Source: Isoetes taiwanensis (lineage: Eukaryota; Streptophyta; Lycopodiopsida; Isoetales; Isoetaceae). Taken from it: a stretch of 64,000 bases of DNA. A program made the translations under genes and the position numbers. The stretch is from assembly GCA_021234155.1 (NCBI GenBank), contig JAJEKV010000002.1, positions 40,475,841 to 40,539,840 on the forward strand, written 5' to 3'. The notes beneath the pieces are model-generated. The model was not told the DNA's origin. It made no database searches and saw nothing but the letters and a program-made list of their open reading frames with translations. Shown piece by piece: positions 47,481 through 58,179 of this stretch (the stretch's first letter is position 1; the number at the start of each line of letters is the position of its first letter).

Positions 47481-47766
47481 AATCAAGCATGGAATAAATT
47501 ACTAATCCTATATTTTTTAGTGTAGCCAAAATAGGTTTAGCTAAACCTTCAAATTGGGGCTAGAAGTTTCTAACACTTGGCTAAACTAAATGGTTTTTTC
47601 ACCATCCCGGTTTCTTACTTTTGGCTAAACATTCACAAAATGGAAAGGCAAATATTAGCCATCAGCTATAGTAATTTAAAAAAATCCAAGCATTTTGGCA
47701 AAGAACATTGAATTTATTGTAAATACATAAATCAAGACACAAACATACATGAACATGTTCAAAAAC

Positions 47767-48450
47767 CTAAAAAACAAAGGGACTACATTGTTTCCTTTTC
47801 CTCACAGCTCTTCGGGCGATTCTTGAGGCCAACTCCGGTGGCGTTGATGATTTTTCTCGGTTACCAATAGGGTTCATGTTAGCGCTTCGAGTCATGGCGG
47901 CTTTGGTCCCAAGCGTCGGATTAGCCATAGCTTTAGAAGCTACGCTTGGCATAACAATACGCTGAAAAAACCCGCCCGGCGCCGAGGGAAGCGGGGAGTT
48001 CTTTTTGTATGCAACCACAGAACACTTCTTGATCCGGTAATGCTATCTGGCGTGCTAAAAGAAGGATTCTGGCACTAACCTCTGACATAAAGCGGTATCG
48101 AGAAATCTGGCGAGTCAAAGGCGATAAAGGTTAACAAGATCACGAGCGCCAAGGCCTTAAAATCAATGGAAAATCTACTCGGCAAGGGGATTTAGCGGTG
48201 TGTCGAGAGGAACAACTGCGAGGGGAGCCATATCTGTTGAGATTCACTCTTTGTTTTGCGAGAATCTGCCATGGATTGGCGGGCTTTGGGAGCTTTTGTT
48301 GGATGCATCGGGTTGTGGATGCTTGCGGATATGGCGGATGTCCAGATGCGAGGGAAGGATGGGGAGCTTGTTATAATGTAAAGTGAACTTCGAGAAAATT
48401 CTTGCCCTAGAATCGTAGTCATGCTTCAGCCCAATTACAAGCTTCACTGC
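47767..48450 (-). other. Unrecognised coding-like segments in the 3.9-kb element
   Basis: Minus-strand ORFs of 60-83 codons read, for example, M-A-D-S-R-K-T-K-S-E-S, R-I-L-L-L-A-R-Q-I-A-L-P and P-E-L-A-S-R-I-A-R-R-A-V-R-K-R-K. Possible GT-AG borders lie between them. I recognise no family. They may be exons of a captured host gene or decayed transposase. Confidence 0.3.
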
Positions 48451-48719
48451 TATGTCGCGAGAATCTACAATTAAAATATCTTACGAGATCTTTACTCAAT
48501 TGATCTGCTGCGAGAAGTGAGAGAATCCGTCATATTAGTCATTGTTCTATCTCCATCTCCTTCGCCGCCATATTCATCCGCCTTAGCATTTGGGTGCCAA
48601 ATCTTTCGCCCGCCTTAGCATTTGGATTCATCGCCCGCGACTTTTGGGTGCTTGGCAGTTTTTAGTCTCGATTTTGTGTGACTTCCGCCCCACTAGTCGA
48701 AATATAATTGTTCTTTTTA

Positions 48720-48805
48720 TATATATATTTTTTTTAATTAATTATAATAATGTTAATTATATTTATTAATTATATTGATTATTATAATTATATTGATTAT
48801 AATTA
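48720..48805. repeat. AT-rich TTAATTATA tract
   Basis: This is a low-complexity run of AATTATATT words. Confidence 0.7.
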
Positions 48806-48810
48806 CTAAA

Positions 48811-49090
48811 GGTTGCCCATTTCCCATCTTTGCCCCCTTTGCCCTTTCTCTCTCTCCTTCCCATTAAGCCCCTTTGCCCATCCTCCTCCCCTTTCTTTGC
48901 CCCTCCCGGTTGCCTCTTGCCCATCTTCCTTCCCTTCTCCAGTTGCCCTCTCCCATCCTCCTCCCCTCTCAGGTTGCCTCTTTCCCATCCCCAATTGCCT
49001 CTTGCCATCCTCCTCCTCCCCTCTCTACTTGCCTCTTGCCACCCCTCAGGCCCCCTTCAAACCTTCTCACCATCTCCCCTTCTTTTCTCG
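48811..49090 (+). repeat. Pyrimidine-rich minisatellite (TTGCCTCTTGCCCATCCTCC)
   Basis: This degenerate 28-36-bp repeat is made almost wholly of C and T on the plus strand. Overlapping proline/serine-rich ORFs in three frames are a product of the composition. Confidence 0.8.
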
Positions 49091-49639
49091 GTTTGTTGTT
49101 TGTAAATATTATTGTTGTTTTATTAAGACACAATTCTATTCAAGTAGTCTACTCAAAAAAAAAATGAGTATGAGTCCCATTTTGGTCAGAGTCCCAAAAT
49201 TGAGGAATTTGTCCCACTTTAATTAAATACGACTTAGGGTTTATTTTTTTTTTTTCTTTTTCCACTTTCTTTCTTGAAGAATCCTTGAGGAAGAGCTTCA
49301 AGCCAGGAGGCTTCAAGAATAGGAAGGTCCTCATGAATCAATAGGAAGAGATGAAGTAGCTTGAGATGTTTTTTGTTATGCCTTCATGCAAGGTTTCATA
49401 GTCGGAATAAAAAAGCCATCCTCATCCTATCGCCATAGCCGGTTACGCCATAGCGAAGAACAAAACGCCATAGCCGCTTTGAAGAACAAAACGCCATAGC
49501 GTTGATGGGTATCCACGATGGCGGGACTCAAAACCGTCCCAAAGGTATGTACCAAATTGCTATGTACTAAATTTCAAATTTTAAGTATATGCGGGGGAAA
49601 AAGCGGGGTAAAAAAGCGGGGAGGGTCCATTTTTTCCAT

Positions 49640-50065
49640 AGGAAATACATGTTGAGGGGCATTTTTCATAAAAATGCATAGAATATTGTGGTTATTGGAA
49701 AATACATAATATTAGGATATTGTGATTGCTTATTAAAAATATATAGTAATACATGGAGAGGGCATTTTTTCATAAAAATGCATAGAATATTGTGCTTGTT
49801 GGAAAATACATAATATAGGATATTGTGCTTATTGAAAAATATATAGTAATATATGGGAGGGCATTTTTCATAAAAAAAATGCATAGAATATTGTGGTTGT
49901 TGGAAAATGCATAATATAGGATATTGTGCTTATTGAAAAATATATAGTAATATATGGAAGGGGCATTTTTCATAAAAAAATGCATAGAATATTGTGGTTA
50001 TTGGAAAATACATAATATAGGATATTGTGCTTATTGAAAATATATAAGTACATAGTGTCCCATTT
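49640..50065 (+). repeat. ~104-bp tandem repeat x4
   Basis: The unit holds GGCATTTTTCATAAAAATGC, AGAATATTGTGGTTATTGGA and ATTGAAAAATATATAGTAAT. Units begin at about 49656, 49760, 49861 and 49964. GCATTTTTCATAAAAATGC is itself a hairpin, so each unit carries one. Confidence 0.9.
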
Positions 50066-50197
50066 GGAAAATCTATATTTGAAATAAGCTATGGGTAAAC
50101 ATTGATATATTATAAAAGGGGCGGGGATATATCATCGTAGGCAAGCTGCATTTCTTGAACCTCGGCTGTGTTTTCCACCCAGAGTGCGCCTTTCTTT

Positions 50198-50593
50198 CCT
50201 TGAGTCGAGAAAGGTCCGGGGCTCTGCGTTTCGACCTCGAACTTCTTTTTTCACTTTGAGCTTCCTTTCTCAACCCCCAAAGCTGCGTTTTTTACTCTCG
50301 GATGCTTTTCTCGACCCACGAGTCGAGAAAGGCCCATAAAAATCTTCTTGAAAAAAACTTTTTTTTTTTCCTGGTTGAAAAAAAGGAAAAAAAATTTTTT
50401 ACTTCCCCTACGTTTCTCGACTTCGCGAGTCGAGAAAGAATAGAGGGAGCCTTGAGGGTCTTTCGATTTCTTGAGTCGAAGAAAAAAAAAAATTTTGCCT
50501 ACTTAGAAAAGAAGAATTTTTTTTTTTCTTGTTTTGTTTTTGGGCTCTAAGCTACATCGGAGGGGCCTTTTCGACTGGCTTGGTCGAGAAAGG
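50198..50593. repeat. Palindrome family B cluster in the 3.9-kb element
   Basis: Copies or half copies lie at 50198-50214, 50305-50332, 50412-50438, 50461-50484 and 50567-50593, spaced close to 105 bp. All are built on CTTTCTCGACT and its complement, as in the 13.2-kb element at 26.6-27.9 kb. Confidence 0.85.
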
Positions 50594-50689
50594 ATCCTCC
50601 CATTCTTGAAATGGCCCTTAGAAGCTGGTTGTTTTCTTATTTGTATTGTCTGTAGCATCACTTGCACTAACGATTTTGCCTTTCCGATT

Positions 50690-50880
50690 TTCAAATCATC
50701 GAGCAGAAGGACATGATCGGGGAACCATCTCGGGCTAAGCGTGTTGATTTCTATTCTCTTCAAGTTGCTCTTGTGGCTTGGAGCGCCTCGGACCTTGCTA
50801 CGCATGTTGTTCCCGGTGGGTGGTGCGTGTGCGAAGATGATGTAATATTTGTGTCGGCCCAGACCATCATGGTATCTTGA
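50690..50880 (+). other. Short coding tail before the shared 3' segment
   Basis: One frame reads E-P-S-R-A-K-R-V-D-F-Y-S-L-Q-V-A-L-V-A-W then C-V-C-E-D-D-V-I-F-V-S-A-Q-T-I-M-V-S and a stop. The equivalent tail before 28560 reads D-D-V-C-S-D-K-K-T-A-M-V-S. This conserved ending suggests the last exon of one gene family, but no domain is recognised. Confidence 0.4.
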
Positions 50881-51128
50881 CCATTGTAAACTTTGGTTTC
50901 AATCTAGAACTTTGGTTTCAATCTTTAATGAATTTCCTTTGTTTGAGGTTGCATTGTTCTTGTTCTCGACTTCGCTAACCGGGGGAAAAGCTGGAGGAAA
51001 GCTTGATGCGAGTTCTAGACAAAAATCAATTTAAGGATAGTTTTGGTCGGGGTGCTCCTTTTCATGTAAATTAACGGGGTTAGAAAAAATGGGAATGGAA
51101 TGAGTCCCACTTTAATTAAATCGACTTC
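50835..51128 (+). repeat. Shared 3' segment, copy 2
   Basis: This matches 28500-28830 and ends with the same TCCCACTTTAATTAAATCGA. A shorter relative of the end alone lies at 49155-49232. Confidence 0.65.
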
Positions 51129-51499
51129 CCTATTTGAAATTTCTTAAAGTTACATATATTGGTGTTGAATTTCGGACTAATCTATCCATTTTCCAAGCCC
51201 ACTCTATCTTAAGTTTAGCTAATCGATGTCACGATGGATATACGGAGGTAAAGGTTTGGCTATTCAACCTAAAATTCACTTGGGTGGCAAAACAATTAGA
51301 CTAAAATTTTCTTTTTTTTTGGGCATTTTTCCATTTACTTTAGCCATTTTCCTTGGTGAAACTACTACAAAATAGCCATTTGGCTAACCTTAGCCGTTAT
51401 TTTTATTCCATGAATCAAGCTTTTCCTCAACTCAAGAACATATGCAACTTTAGCTATGGCAACATTTGAAACATCAGTTGAATCACGGCAAAACCCCCA

Positions 51500-52240
51500 C
51501 GAAAAAAAAAGATGATTGATCAGTCCATGACATGATCTTACGAGGTTTTGTCTCCTCGATGTCTCCTCTGCTTTCTTGCTTTGCAAACTCTTGCAAAAAC
51601 CTTCCTCCAATCTCCATTAAGCTCTCTAAAAACTCTTGCTTATATGCTCTCAATCTTTGCATGCATGCATGCATGTTCCATGTTCCATGTTCCATGTTCC
51701 ATGCATGTTCTATCTTGCATGCATATTCTATCTTGCATGCATGTCAAGCATATATGCACATGAGTATGTATCTTGGCCAATCAAGTAGCGGGATGGTTAC
51801 GATCTCACCTTCTAAAATTTAACCCATGTCCTTATAGGCGTTATGGATTTCTTGAAGCATTAAATGATTCAAATGTCTCAAATATAATACAACTTTAACT
51901 CAAATCAAAACTTCACCTTAGAAGTATAAGCGCTATCCATCTTCTTTGAACATACCATGAGAAGAACCCTTACCTCAAGTTGATCTATAATCCACCATTT
52001 CAATAGCTAAAGATCTAACTTTGTTATCACGTAAATCAATGTCAACACCCCAAGATCCAACAGCTCTCGATACCAGCTGTAGCGTTCTAACCGACATGCT
52101 CTTAACCAAGCTGGGCAAAACTTTCTAGACATTTATGAGTAGTGCTTCTACCCATTTTATGGGTGTCTCGGGGGGGCATACAGGCACATTCAAGGTTGAA
52201 TACTCGAGAGGTCTACCATGGGCCGTTACATGCTCGAGCT
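51500..52240 (-). mobile_element. LTR-retroelement fossil, inverted copy (copy B)
   Basis: Read on the minus strand it holds an LTR-like block (about 52078-52240), a primer-binding-like TGGTATCGAGAGC (52066-52076) and internal sequence to about 51500, in the same order as copy A. It is broken, with no gag or pol. It lies opposite in orientation to copy A about 10 kb away. Confidence 0.5.
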
Positions 52241-52740
52241 CGGGTGGGCTGATTGAAGCATCGAGGGGCATTCTTTGGCGCCCTCCTTCTTCTTGTAGAT
52301 TGGAAGGCTTTTTTTTTTTGTGGCGGTCGATTCGAGGGTTTTGGCGGTGTTTGGCGAGTTTTGGAGCTTGAAACATGACATGTTTTTGCGGTGGATGTTT
52401 TCGCGGTGCAGGACTCTTTGTAGCTTTGATTTGGGTTCGGCAGCGAGGGCTTGAGCAAGCGAGGGGTTCAATAGGGTTTAAGATCGGGGGAAATAGGCGT
52501 AGAAACAAAGCATCAAGCAAGCATAGTTATGTTCGATGCATCGATTGTCTGTCGCGGGTTGTTAAAAATATCCCTTTTGTTAAAACAGCATTAATAAAAA
52601 TAGAAAATTTAAAAGGGGCTCAACTCATGAATCGAGCAATTTGGTAGTGCGGTCGAATAGCAGAACAATGGTTTAATACCAACTACAAAGAGGTTTTATA
52701 AGCCATATAATCGTAACAAAATTTCGACCCAAATACAAAG
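52241..52740. other. No supported gene
   Basis: ORFs on both strands (for example minus 52125-52520 and plus 52375-52647) overlap LTR-derived or G-rich sequence and show no recognisable domain. Confidence 0.35.
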
Positions 52741-52799
52741 ATATATATAAGCCAGAAATGGCATTTGGCCGACGAAGCGAAGACAAAAGCGAGAGAAAC

Positions 52800-53978
52800 T
52801 TCGTCATGGTGAATGAAAGATTATCTGAAAGCGCCTTGGGGTTTTACACTACATGTGGGGTTTTAAGGTTACTCTTCCAGCATTTACACCAAATATCATA
52901 GATTGCTTGTCCAGAAGCGAGGGGCATTAATATATAAAGCTGGGTAGAGAGAATGGCGATTCATCATACTAGTGCTTACAAAATGGAGGAATTGCTTGGA
53001 CAAAGAAGCTGAACAAGGGAAAGATAAAATGGCAATCAAAGGGAGCATCTTCAAGAGAAAGTTGGTACACCAACGAAAAATCTACAAGAATTGTCACAAC
53101 AAGAAGTAAGAAAGCTAACCGGCCCTTGCTTTTGCGCTTGAAATTGCACTAGATCAATACTTGCACTGAGGAACACAAAGTAAATCAACTGCATTTGTTT
53201 CGCGGCAATGCCAAAGATACCACAACAATAGACAAGTAAAACGCAGAGGCGATATTGTAGCACATGTTAGAAAATCAAATGAAGGCAAAGCCAAAGGTGG
53301 CACCATCAAAATGAGATTAGTGCATGTGATGAAAACATAAAACCTTTTAGAGAATGCAAGACAGAGATTGGAAAATCGGGCTTTACTTATCACAAAGAAC
53401 TGGAAGCAGTAGGAAGTGAGCTGAAAGGGAATGAGAAGGCCTCTGAATTACAGAAAATGATGTTGGAAGAGGCTGAGAACAGTTTAAGACAGGCCACAAA
53501 TGATTTGGCTACAAAACAGGAGGAGTTCAAGCTTAATCCAAACCGCGGAGTTGGAGGCAGAAATTAAAGATTTGGAGCAGATCGTCTGATGAAAACTTGG
53601 CACAGTGAACAAGGTACAAAAAGCAATGAACCCTACATCCGCAATGAGCGTGAAATGTAAACTCAAACTTGAGGAGGAGTTAAAAGTTCTCAAGAAGAAA
53701 CGTAGACTTCTGCAATTCTACATAAACAATTTAGGAAGTTTTAAAAATGGATACTCCCAACATTTAGCATCTCTACTATTATACGAGATAAGTTGTTAGT
53801 GGAAGATCCATTTTATACATGTTCAGCATGTGGTCTGGAATTCACTAAAGCTTATAGGTTAAGTTTAGCACTGAATTGCCAACATGAGTATCATATAGCT
53901 TGTTGTTCATTGTTGAGAGGAGGACAATGTATTCATGGTTGCCCTAGAAAGGTGCCGAGGGTGTATTTGAGGAGCTAG
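52800..53978 (+). pseudogene. Coiled-coil protein with a C-terminal RING-like cysteine cluster
   Basis: In-frame pieces include E-L-K-G-N-E-K-A-S-E-L-Q-K-M-M-L-E-E-A-E-N (53405-53470) and L-E-A-E-I-K-D-L-E-Q (about 53550), plus E-E-E-L-K-V-L-K-K-K-R-R-L-L-Q-F-Y-I (53665-53730). All are heptad-rich. The last segment (53793-53978) reads D-P-F-Y-T-C-S-A-C-G-L-E-F then N-C-Q-H-E-Y-H-I-A-C-C and G-C-P-R-K-V-P-R-V, a C-x2-C ... C-x-H-x2-H-x2-C ... C-P pattern like RING zinc-binding domains, which often act as ubiquitin ligases. It is only a partial RING. Frames change several times and at least one GT-AG intron is likely. A NIF-type phosphatase fragment follows downstream. Confidence 0.5.
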
Positions 53979-54009
53979 TTTTTTGGCCATGTTGCGTGTG
54001 CTTCAAATA

Positions 54010-54580
54010 GTACACCAAAAAAGGATGTGTTAATCCGCCCCGCATTGAGGTCTCACCCTTCGTGGTTCAAAGAAGGACAATGGTGCCATTTGAAGATGCA
54101 CAACACCCTCAAGAAGTCCTATAGGAGTACAAATTAATCAGGATCGACGGAATGCAAACAGCGAACCACCACCACCCCAAGAAGCTGTCCAAGAAGCTAT
54201 AGAGGATGCTATAAACACAAAGACCAGCTTGTAAACACAAGACCGCCAGAACAAAAGACAAAAAAACAATGATCTGACATTGTACACCCTGGCACCTAAG
54301 GAAGTTGAGGGAGTAATCCATCTGATGAGGGCAACTTGGGTGAATATTTGCCAAAAGGAAAGGGCGTAAGAACAAAGAGGGGTAAAATCGAGGATAGCAA
54401 AGAAGTTGTTCAGCTACAAGAAAGAGAACAAGAAGTAGCTATGCAAAAGATGCGTGAAGCGCCTCAATCATGACACCACACCTATCGGCGTGTGTCTCAA
54501 GAAAATGCGTAATCGCCCCTCAAGCTCGTGAGCTTGGTCTTCAAAAGTGATTGTTGCCCTTAATAAACCCGGAGGGTCGC
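54010..54580. other. Probable exon debris between RING-like and phosphatase segments
   Basis: Short frames such as R-G-K-I-E-D-S-K-E-V-V-Q-L-Q-E-R-E-Q-E (54385-54440) look coiled-coil, and G-E-Y-L-P-K-G-K-G-R-K-N-K (about 54340) looks basic. No gene can be delimited. Confidence 0.3.
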
Positions 54581-54837
54581 TAGGATATTGTCGGGCGCCC
54601 AAAATAGTTGCTTAAAAACATTGAATATTATTGATTTTCTTTTTGTTGCATTCATTGTAGGATTACCACTTGATTCTGTTAGGTCAGAGAATCCTGCTGT
54701 TGATACAGAAAGGTTTCCACCATTCAACCCATTTTTCATTTTCATCTTCATCTTCATCTATTTATTCATGTAGTAATTCTGCTGTGTAGGTATTCAGGAT
54801 GTTCCAAACGCAACTAAATATTGATTTGGCAAAGAAA

Positions 54838-55330
54838 AAGATAAACTCATTGTCTTGGATTTAAATGGTGTGTTGGTAAAAACATATGGTGCAAATGAAC
54901 ACATACGCTTGGAAGCTAGATTGACAATGACATACACTAAGCGTAAAAGAAAGGATATTCGCACTGCATGTTGTTCTTCTTGAAGACTTTGTTACGTATG
55001 TTGTGTTGGTATGTGGTCATCAATGCAACTCTCTAATGTGGAAGATGTGCCGCAAGTACTATGTCCAGATTTGAGGGATGGATTTCAATTTGTATGGGGA
55101 CAGAAAAAATGTGTGCGCACTTTCCACCACCAATTCTAACAAACCTTGGCCGTCCAACATGATGAAGCCACTTTGGAAAAATATATGAGTCATACCCAAG
55201 ATTCAAAGGTAAGACTTTGCTTCTTGATGATTCATTATAAAAGACTTACCTTAGCACCCCTGAAATTTCCAAGCGGCACCGCATTCAAGATGGATGTCTA
55301 TGATGAAGTGCTAACAAAGAAGTGCTAACC
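54838..55330 (+). pseudogene. NIF/FCP1-type HAD phosphatase-like, copy 3
   Basis: The segment starts D-K-L-I-V-L-D-L-N-G-V-L-V-K-T-Y (motif I, D-x-N form) and continues through a block of basic residues (T-K-R-K-R-K-D-I-R) to F-V-W-G-Q-K-K-C-V near 55095. A decayed D-D-S-L-Y-K-like block follows near 55220 and a tail ends near 55330. The order agrees with copies 1 and 2 and with NIF phosphatases. Frame changes separate the blocks. It lies outside the recognised transposon borders, downstream of the coiled-coil/RING-like segments, and may have been their neighbour in an ancestral cargo set. Confidence 0.6.
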
Positions 55331-56245
55331 ACTTTTGAACCCCAAAAGTACCTACACCGGGTAAAAACTGGTACTTTCGTTTATTCTTTCCATTAAAATC
55401 AATCAAAAAATTTTTGAATTGAGGGGTCAAGATGACAATCTATAGTACTAAAGGATAACAATACTATTAGAGGCTAAAAATAAATAAATTAACTCTCAAA
55501 CTTATTGTATGATTTATGCAAGTTCCCAAGCTTGGCTTTGGTAAGACTAGTTTTCAAGAAAAAGTACTTTAGATGGTACACCCTAGCATGCTTTTACCCA
55601 AAGACTCACCCCAAAGATAGAAGGAGGAAGACTGGAGAAAAATGAAGTTATGGTGAAGAACACACACAGATACAAGCCTTGTCAAGATGATAGAAAGATT
55701 ATGAAGCTATGCTTGGAAAGACTTTTAAAACATTGGTCAAGGTTTGTGAAGGAGGAATTGAGAAGGTTTATGGTGATGACGATTGTCATTCTCCATGATT
55801 ATTATCATCTTTGTCATTTATTTAAAGAATCGCGACTTTTCATGTGCATCTTTATCTTAATTTAAGAATATTTTTGCTATATTGTTTATGTAGTTCAATG
55901 CATATTGTTTATATCTACTTCATTGTTGACCGCAAGGGATGCTTAAAACTTATCAAGTGCTTAAAAAATTGCCCTCGCAAGTGCTAGTCCGGTATGAGTC
56001 TTAATGGCGATAACGCTTTATTGTCATGCAAAGCTGACGCTTACTTTATGTAGTTGCTTAACACCAGCGAAGTGTTAATGTCATCATGTGCTTATCGGCA
56101 TGCATTTAAGGTGCTTATTTATTGTTAAGCTATATAACCGCTTTTAAATGCTAGTCAAGCTTATTGCATAAGTGCTCGTGGTGTTCCAAAGGCTTACTCA
56201 ATCGGGCAATCGCTGAAACCGATTAAAATGCTTAGTGTTTGAAAC
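55331..56245. other. Spacer with AAGTGCTTA-type words
   Basis: An ORF of 71 codons (55650-55865) has no recognised family. From 55930 to 56240 the words GTGCTTA, AAGTGCT and GCTTA recur irregularly on both strands, as in a decayed repeat. I see no RNA gene. Confidence 0.35.
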
Positions 56246-56249
56246 TAAT

Positions 56250-56870
56250 TAAAGAGCTAGAGCACCGCTACATTCAAGCGTAATCGAATGGACCGTAGAC
56301 AGAATTTGAACTTCATAAATTTGATAGAAAAAAATAACATTTGATAGAGAAACAAAAACTTTGATAGAGAGACAACAAAAAGTTTGATAGAAACAAGATT
56401 TTTTATAAAAAAAAGTCCCTCGTGCCGCTGTACACATGTTATAAACAAAATTTTTACAAAAATCGGCCCTCGTGCCGTCTTCTTCTTAAACAAATGTGTC
56501 TTCAAAATCGGTGTCTTCAAGGGGGTCTTCAGGGTGTCTTCTTCGGGGGGTGTCTTCTTCATCTTCATCTCTCGAGGGATTCCGCGAGATGTTCATTCTC
56601 CATCCGCAACAAATGAAAATGAAAAATTAAACAAATGAAAATGAAAAATTGATTACGTAAAACAAATGAAACATGCATACCTTCAAGGACCGCTCGAACT
56701 CCTCCAAGTCGGCCGCTTGCCTTCAATTTCGCCTTCCTCTTTCTTCTTTTTTGCTGGATTCTTCTCGACTCGCTCTTCTTCTTCTCGATTCCCCTATCCA
56801 TCCTTTTTGCAATGGTAGCAAAGGACATATTCCTCAAGGAAATTAGGCCGATTTCATTTTCCTCGATTCC
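56250..56870 (-). other. Minus-strand exons of an unrecognised gene
   Basis: The first segment (56680-56840) reads F-A-T-I-A-K-R-M-D-R-G-I-E-K-K-K and a very basic stretch, and ends at a consensus donor (CTTGAAG-GTATGC at 56676-56683). The next segment encodes an acidic D-E-D-E-E-D-T-P run built on a GAAGACAC minisatellite (56500-56575). Further on, 56330-56400 repeats TTTGATAGA. The basic-then-acidic layout is reminiscent of chromatin-associated proteins, but no domain supports this. Confidence 0.3.
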
Positions 56871-57590
56871 TCATAGGAATCAAGAATCGAATCGAATCAA
56901 GAATCCTCTTCAAATTGAGAGGCAGTAGAGGGGAGGTGAGAGGAGGCAAAGCAGAGGAGGCAAGTACTTCGTGCAAAGGTGGAAGAGGGAGGGAACACCT
57001 CTTCGACGCTTAGTAAGCCTCTGAGGTGACCTCCTCGCTTTTCTCGAGCCTCGCTCATGCCTGAGGAATTGGGAAACGCGGATTGCTTTTGAGTGTAGAG
57101 GAATTGGGAAAGTGCGGGCGGGAAATGGGCTGAGCTGCGAGCTTGAGAAGAGCTTTCACGCTTAGGGCTTCAAACGCTTTGGAAATCCCGCGGCTTAGGC
57201 CGCCGCTGTAAAACCACACCGTAAAAATTCATTGCAAAGCTTAAATATTTCGAATTGACACATGTCACATCGAGGAAATGCCTTGACAATATAATTTTGC
57301 CAAGAATGTTGGGATAGTGATGGTACCAAAATAAATAATTGAATCTTATTCCAATGTCACAAATCTACATTCTTATAAAACAACAATTCAATCTTTTATT
57401 TCGAAGTACGTGTCCATGCACATCACCCTTGTGCATCCTCACTATTATTAATATATATAAAATGTGTACTTACGTGCTTAGGGGTGCTGGAACAACAAAT
57501 CACTTGAAAAAGAATAACATCAATTTGGTTAAGTGTCAAAGAATTACAATGTTATTGGGAGATCGCCATAATTTTTTCATGGATCTCCTG
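56871..57590. other. Spacer without a recognised gene
   Basis: I see G-rich then AT-rich sequence and a 99-codon ORF (57339-57638) without family resemblance. Confidence 0.3.
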
Positions 57591-58179
57591 AAATTATGTA
57601 CATGTCTCAGCCTTTTTATTTTTCCATATCAATTTTAGGATATCTTACCACATGGCTGCACACGGAGGCTTCTGGTTGTTTAGTGAGCAACATGTACTTG
57701 AAATTACCCAAGAATTGATAATACAATCCACTTAAGATAACCTCATGCACTCCAAAATTTTTGCCCCCATCCATCTTTTTGTATGAATCTTCAAGTGTGC
57801 ATTTGTTCTTGGCACTTGAGGATGTAGAAGTCTACACCCCTCCGAATTGTCTACCCTCCGATTCACCGCAAAATTGTCACCTACCTCTACCAAATTATCG
57901 GGATCCATTCATTGGCTTGTTCAAGAGTCTCCTTTTTTTCTCTCAACTCCCGTTTTAAGTCAGCTTACCTCCCACTTTCCAAATTCCACTGTATTGATGC
58001 AGAGTCCCATTTATGATCCATGCAAAACAAGCGTAAACATGATAGGCATCTATGAGCAAGCCTCGTTTGGTCTACTCCCCGGCCGACAGGATACGCTGAA
58101 TCTTCTTTGTGCCTTTAAGTGTTTCAATTTCATATTCTTCCATGTTTGCCACAACAAAGAGGTTCAATTTCCCAAAATT
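57591..58179. other. Possible 3' part of the minus-strand gene
   Basis: AT-rich with weak coding features on the minus strand (for example H-N-K-E-V-type words near 58150 on the plus strand are shadows). No firm call is possible. Confidence 0.25.

Larger units (their letters stand above)
47488..51412. mobile_element. 3.9-kb TIR DNA transposon
   Basis: The element runs from CATGGAATAAA to its complement TTTATTCCATG and is bounded by the direct repeat AATCAAG (47481-47487 and 51413-51419), a 7-8-bp target duplication as in hAT-type elements. The outer ~300 bp on each side match the short element at 35053-35715. The 3.3-kb interior holds minus-strand ORFs, a pyrimidine minisatellite, a 105-bp tandem repeat, family B palindromes and a segment shared with the 13.2-kb element. 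No transposase motif is recognised, so it may be a gene-capturing, non-autonomous form. Confidence 0.75.

Noticed and set aside
48813-49226. 137-codon proline/serine/leucine-rich ORF
   Set aside because: It is produced by a pyrimidine minisatellite, and all three frames are open for the same reason.
52125-52520. 131-codon minus-strand ORF
   Set aside because: It overlaps an LTR-like block and G-rich sequence and resembles no family.
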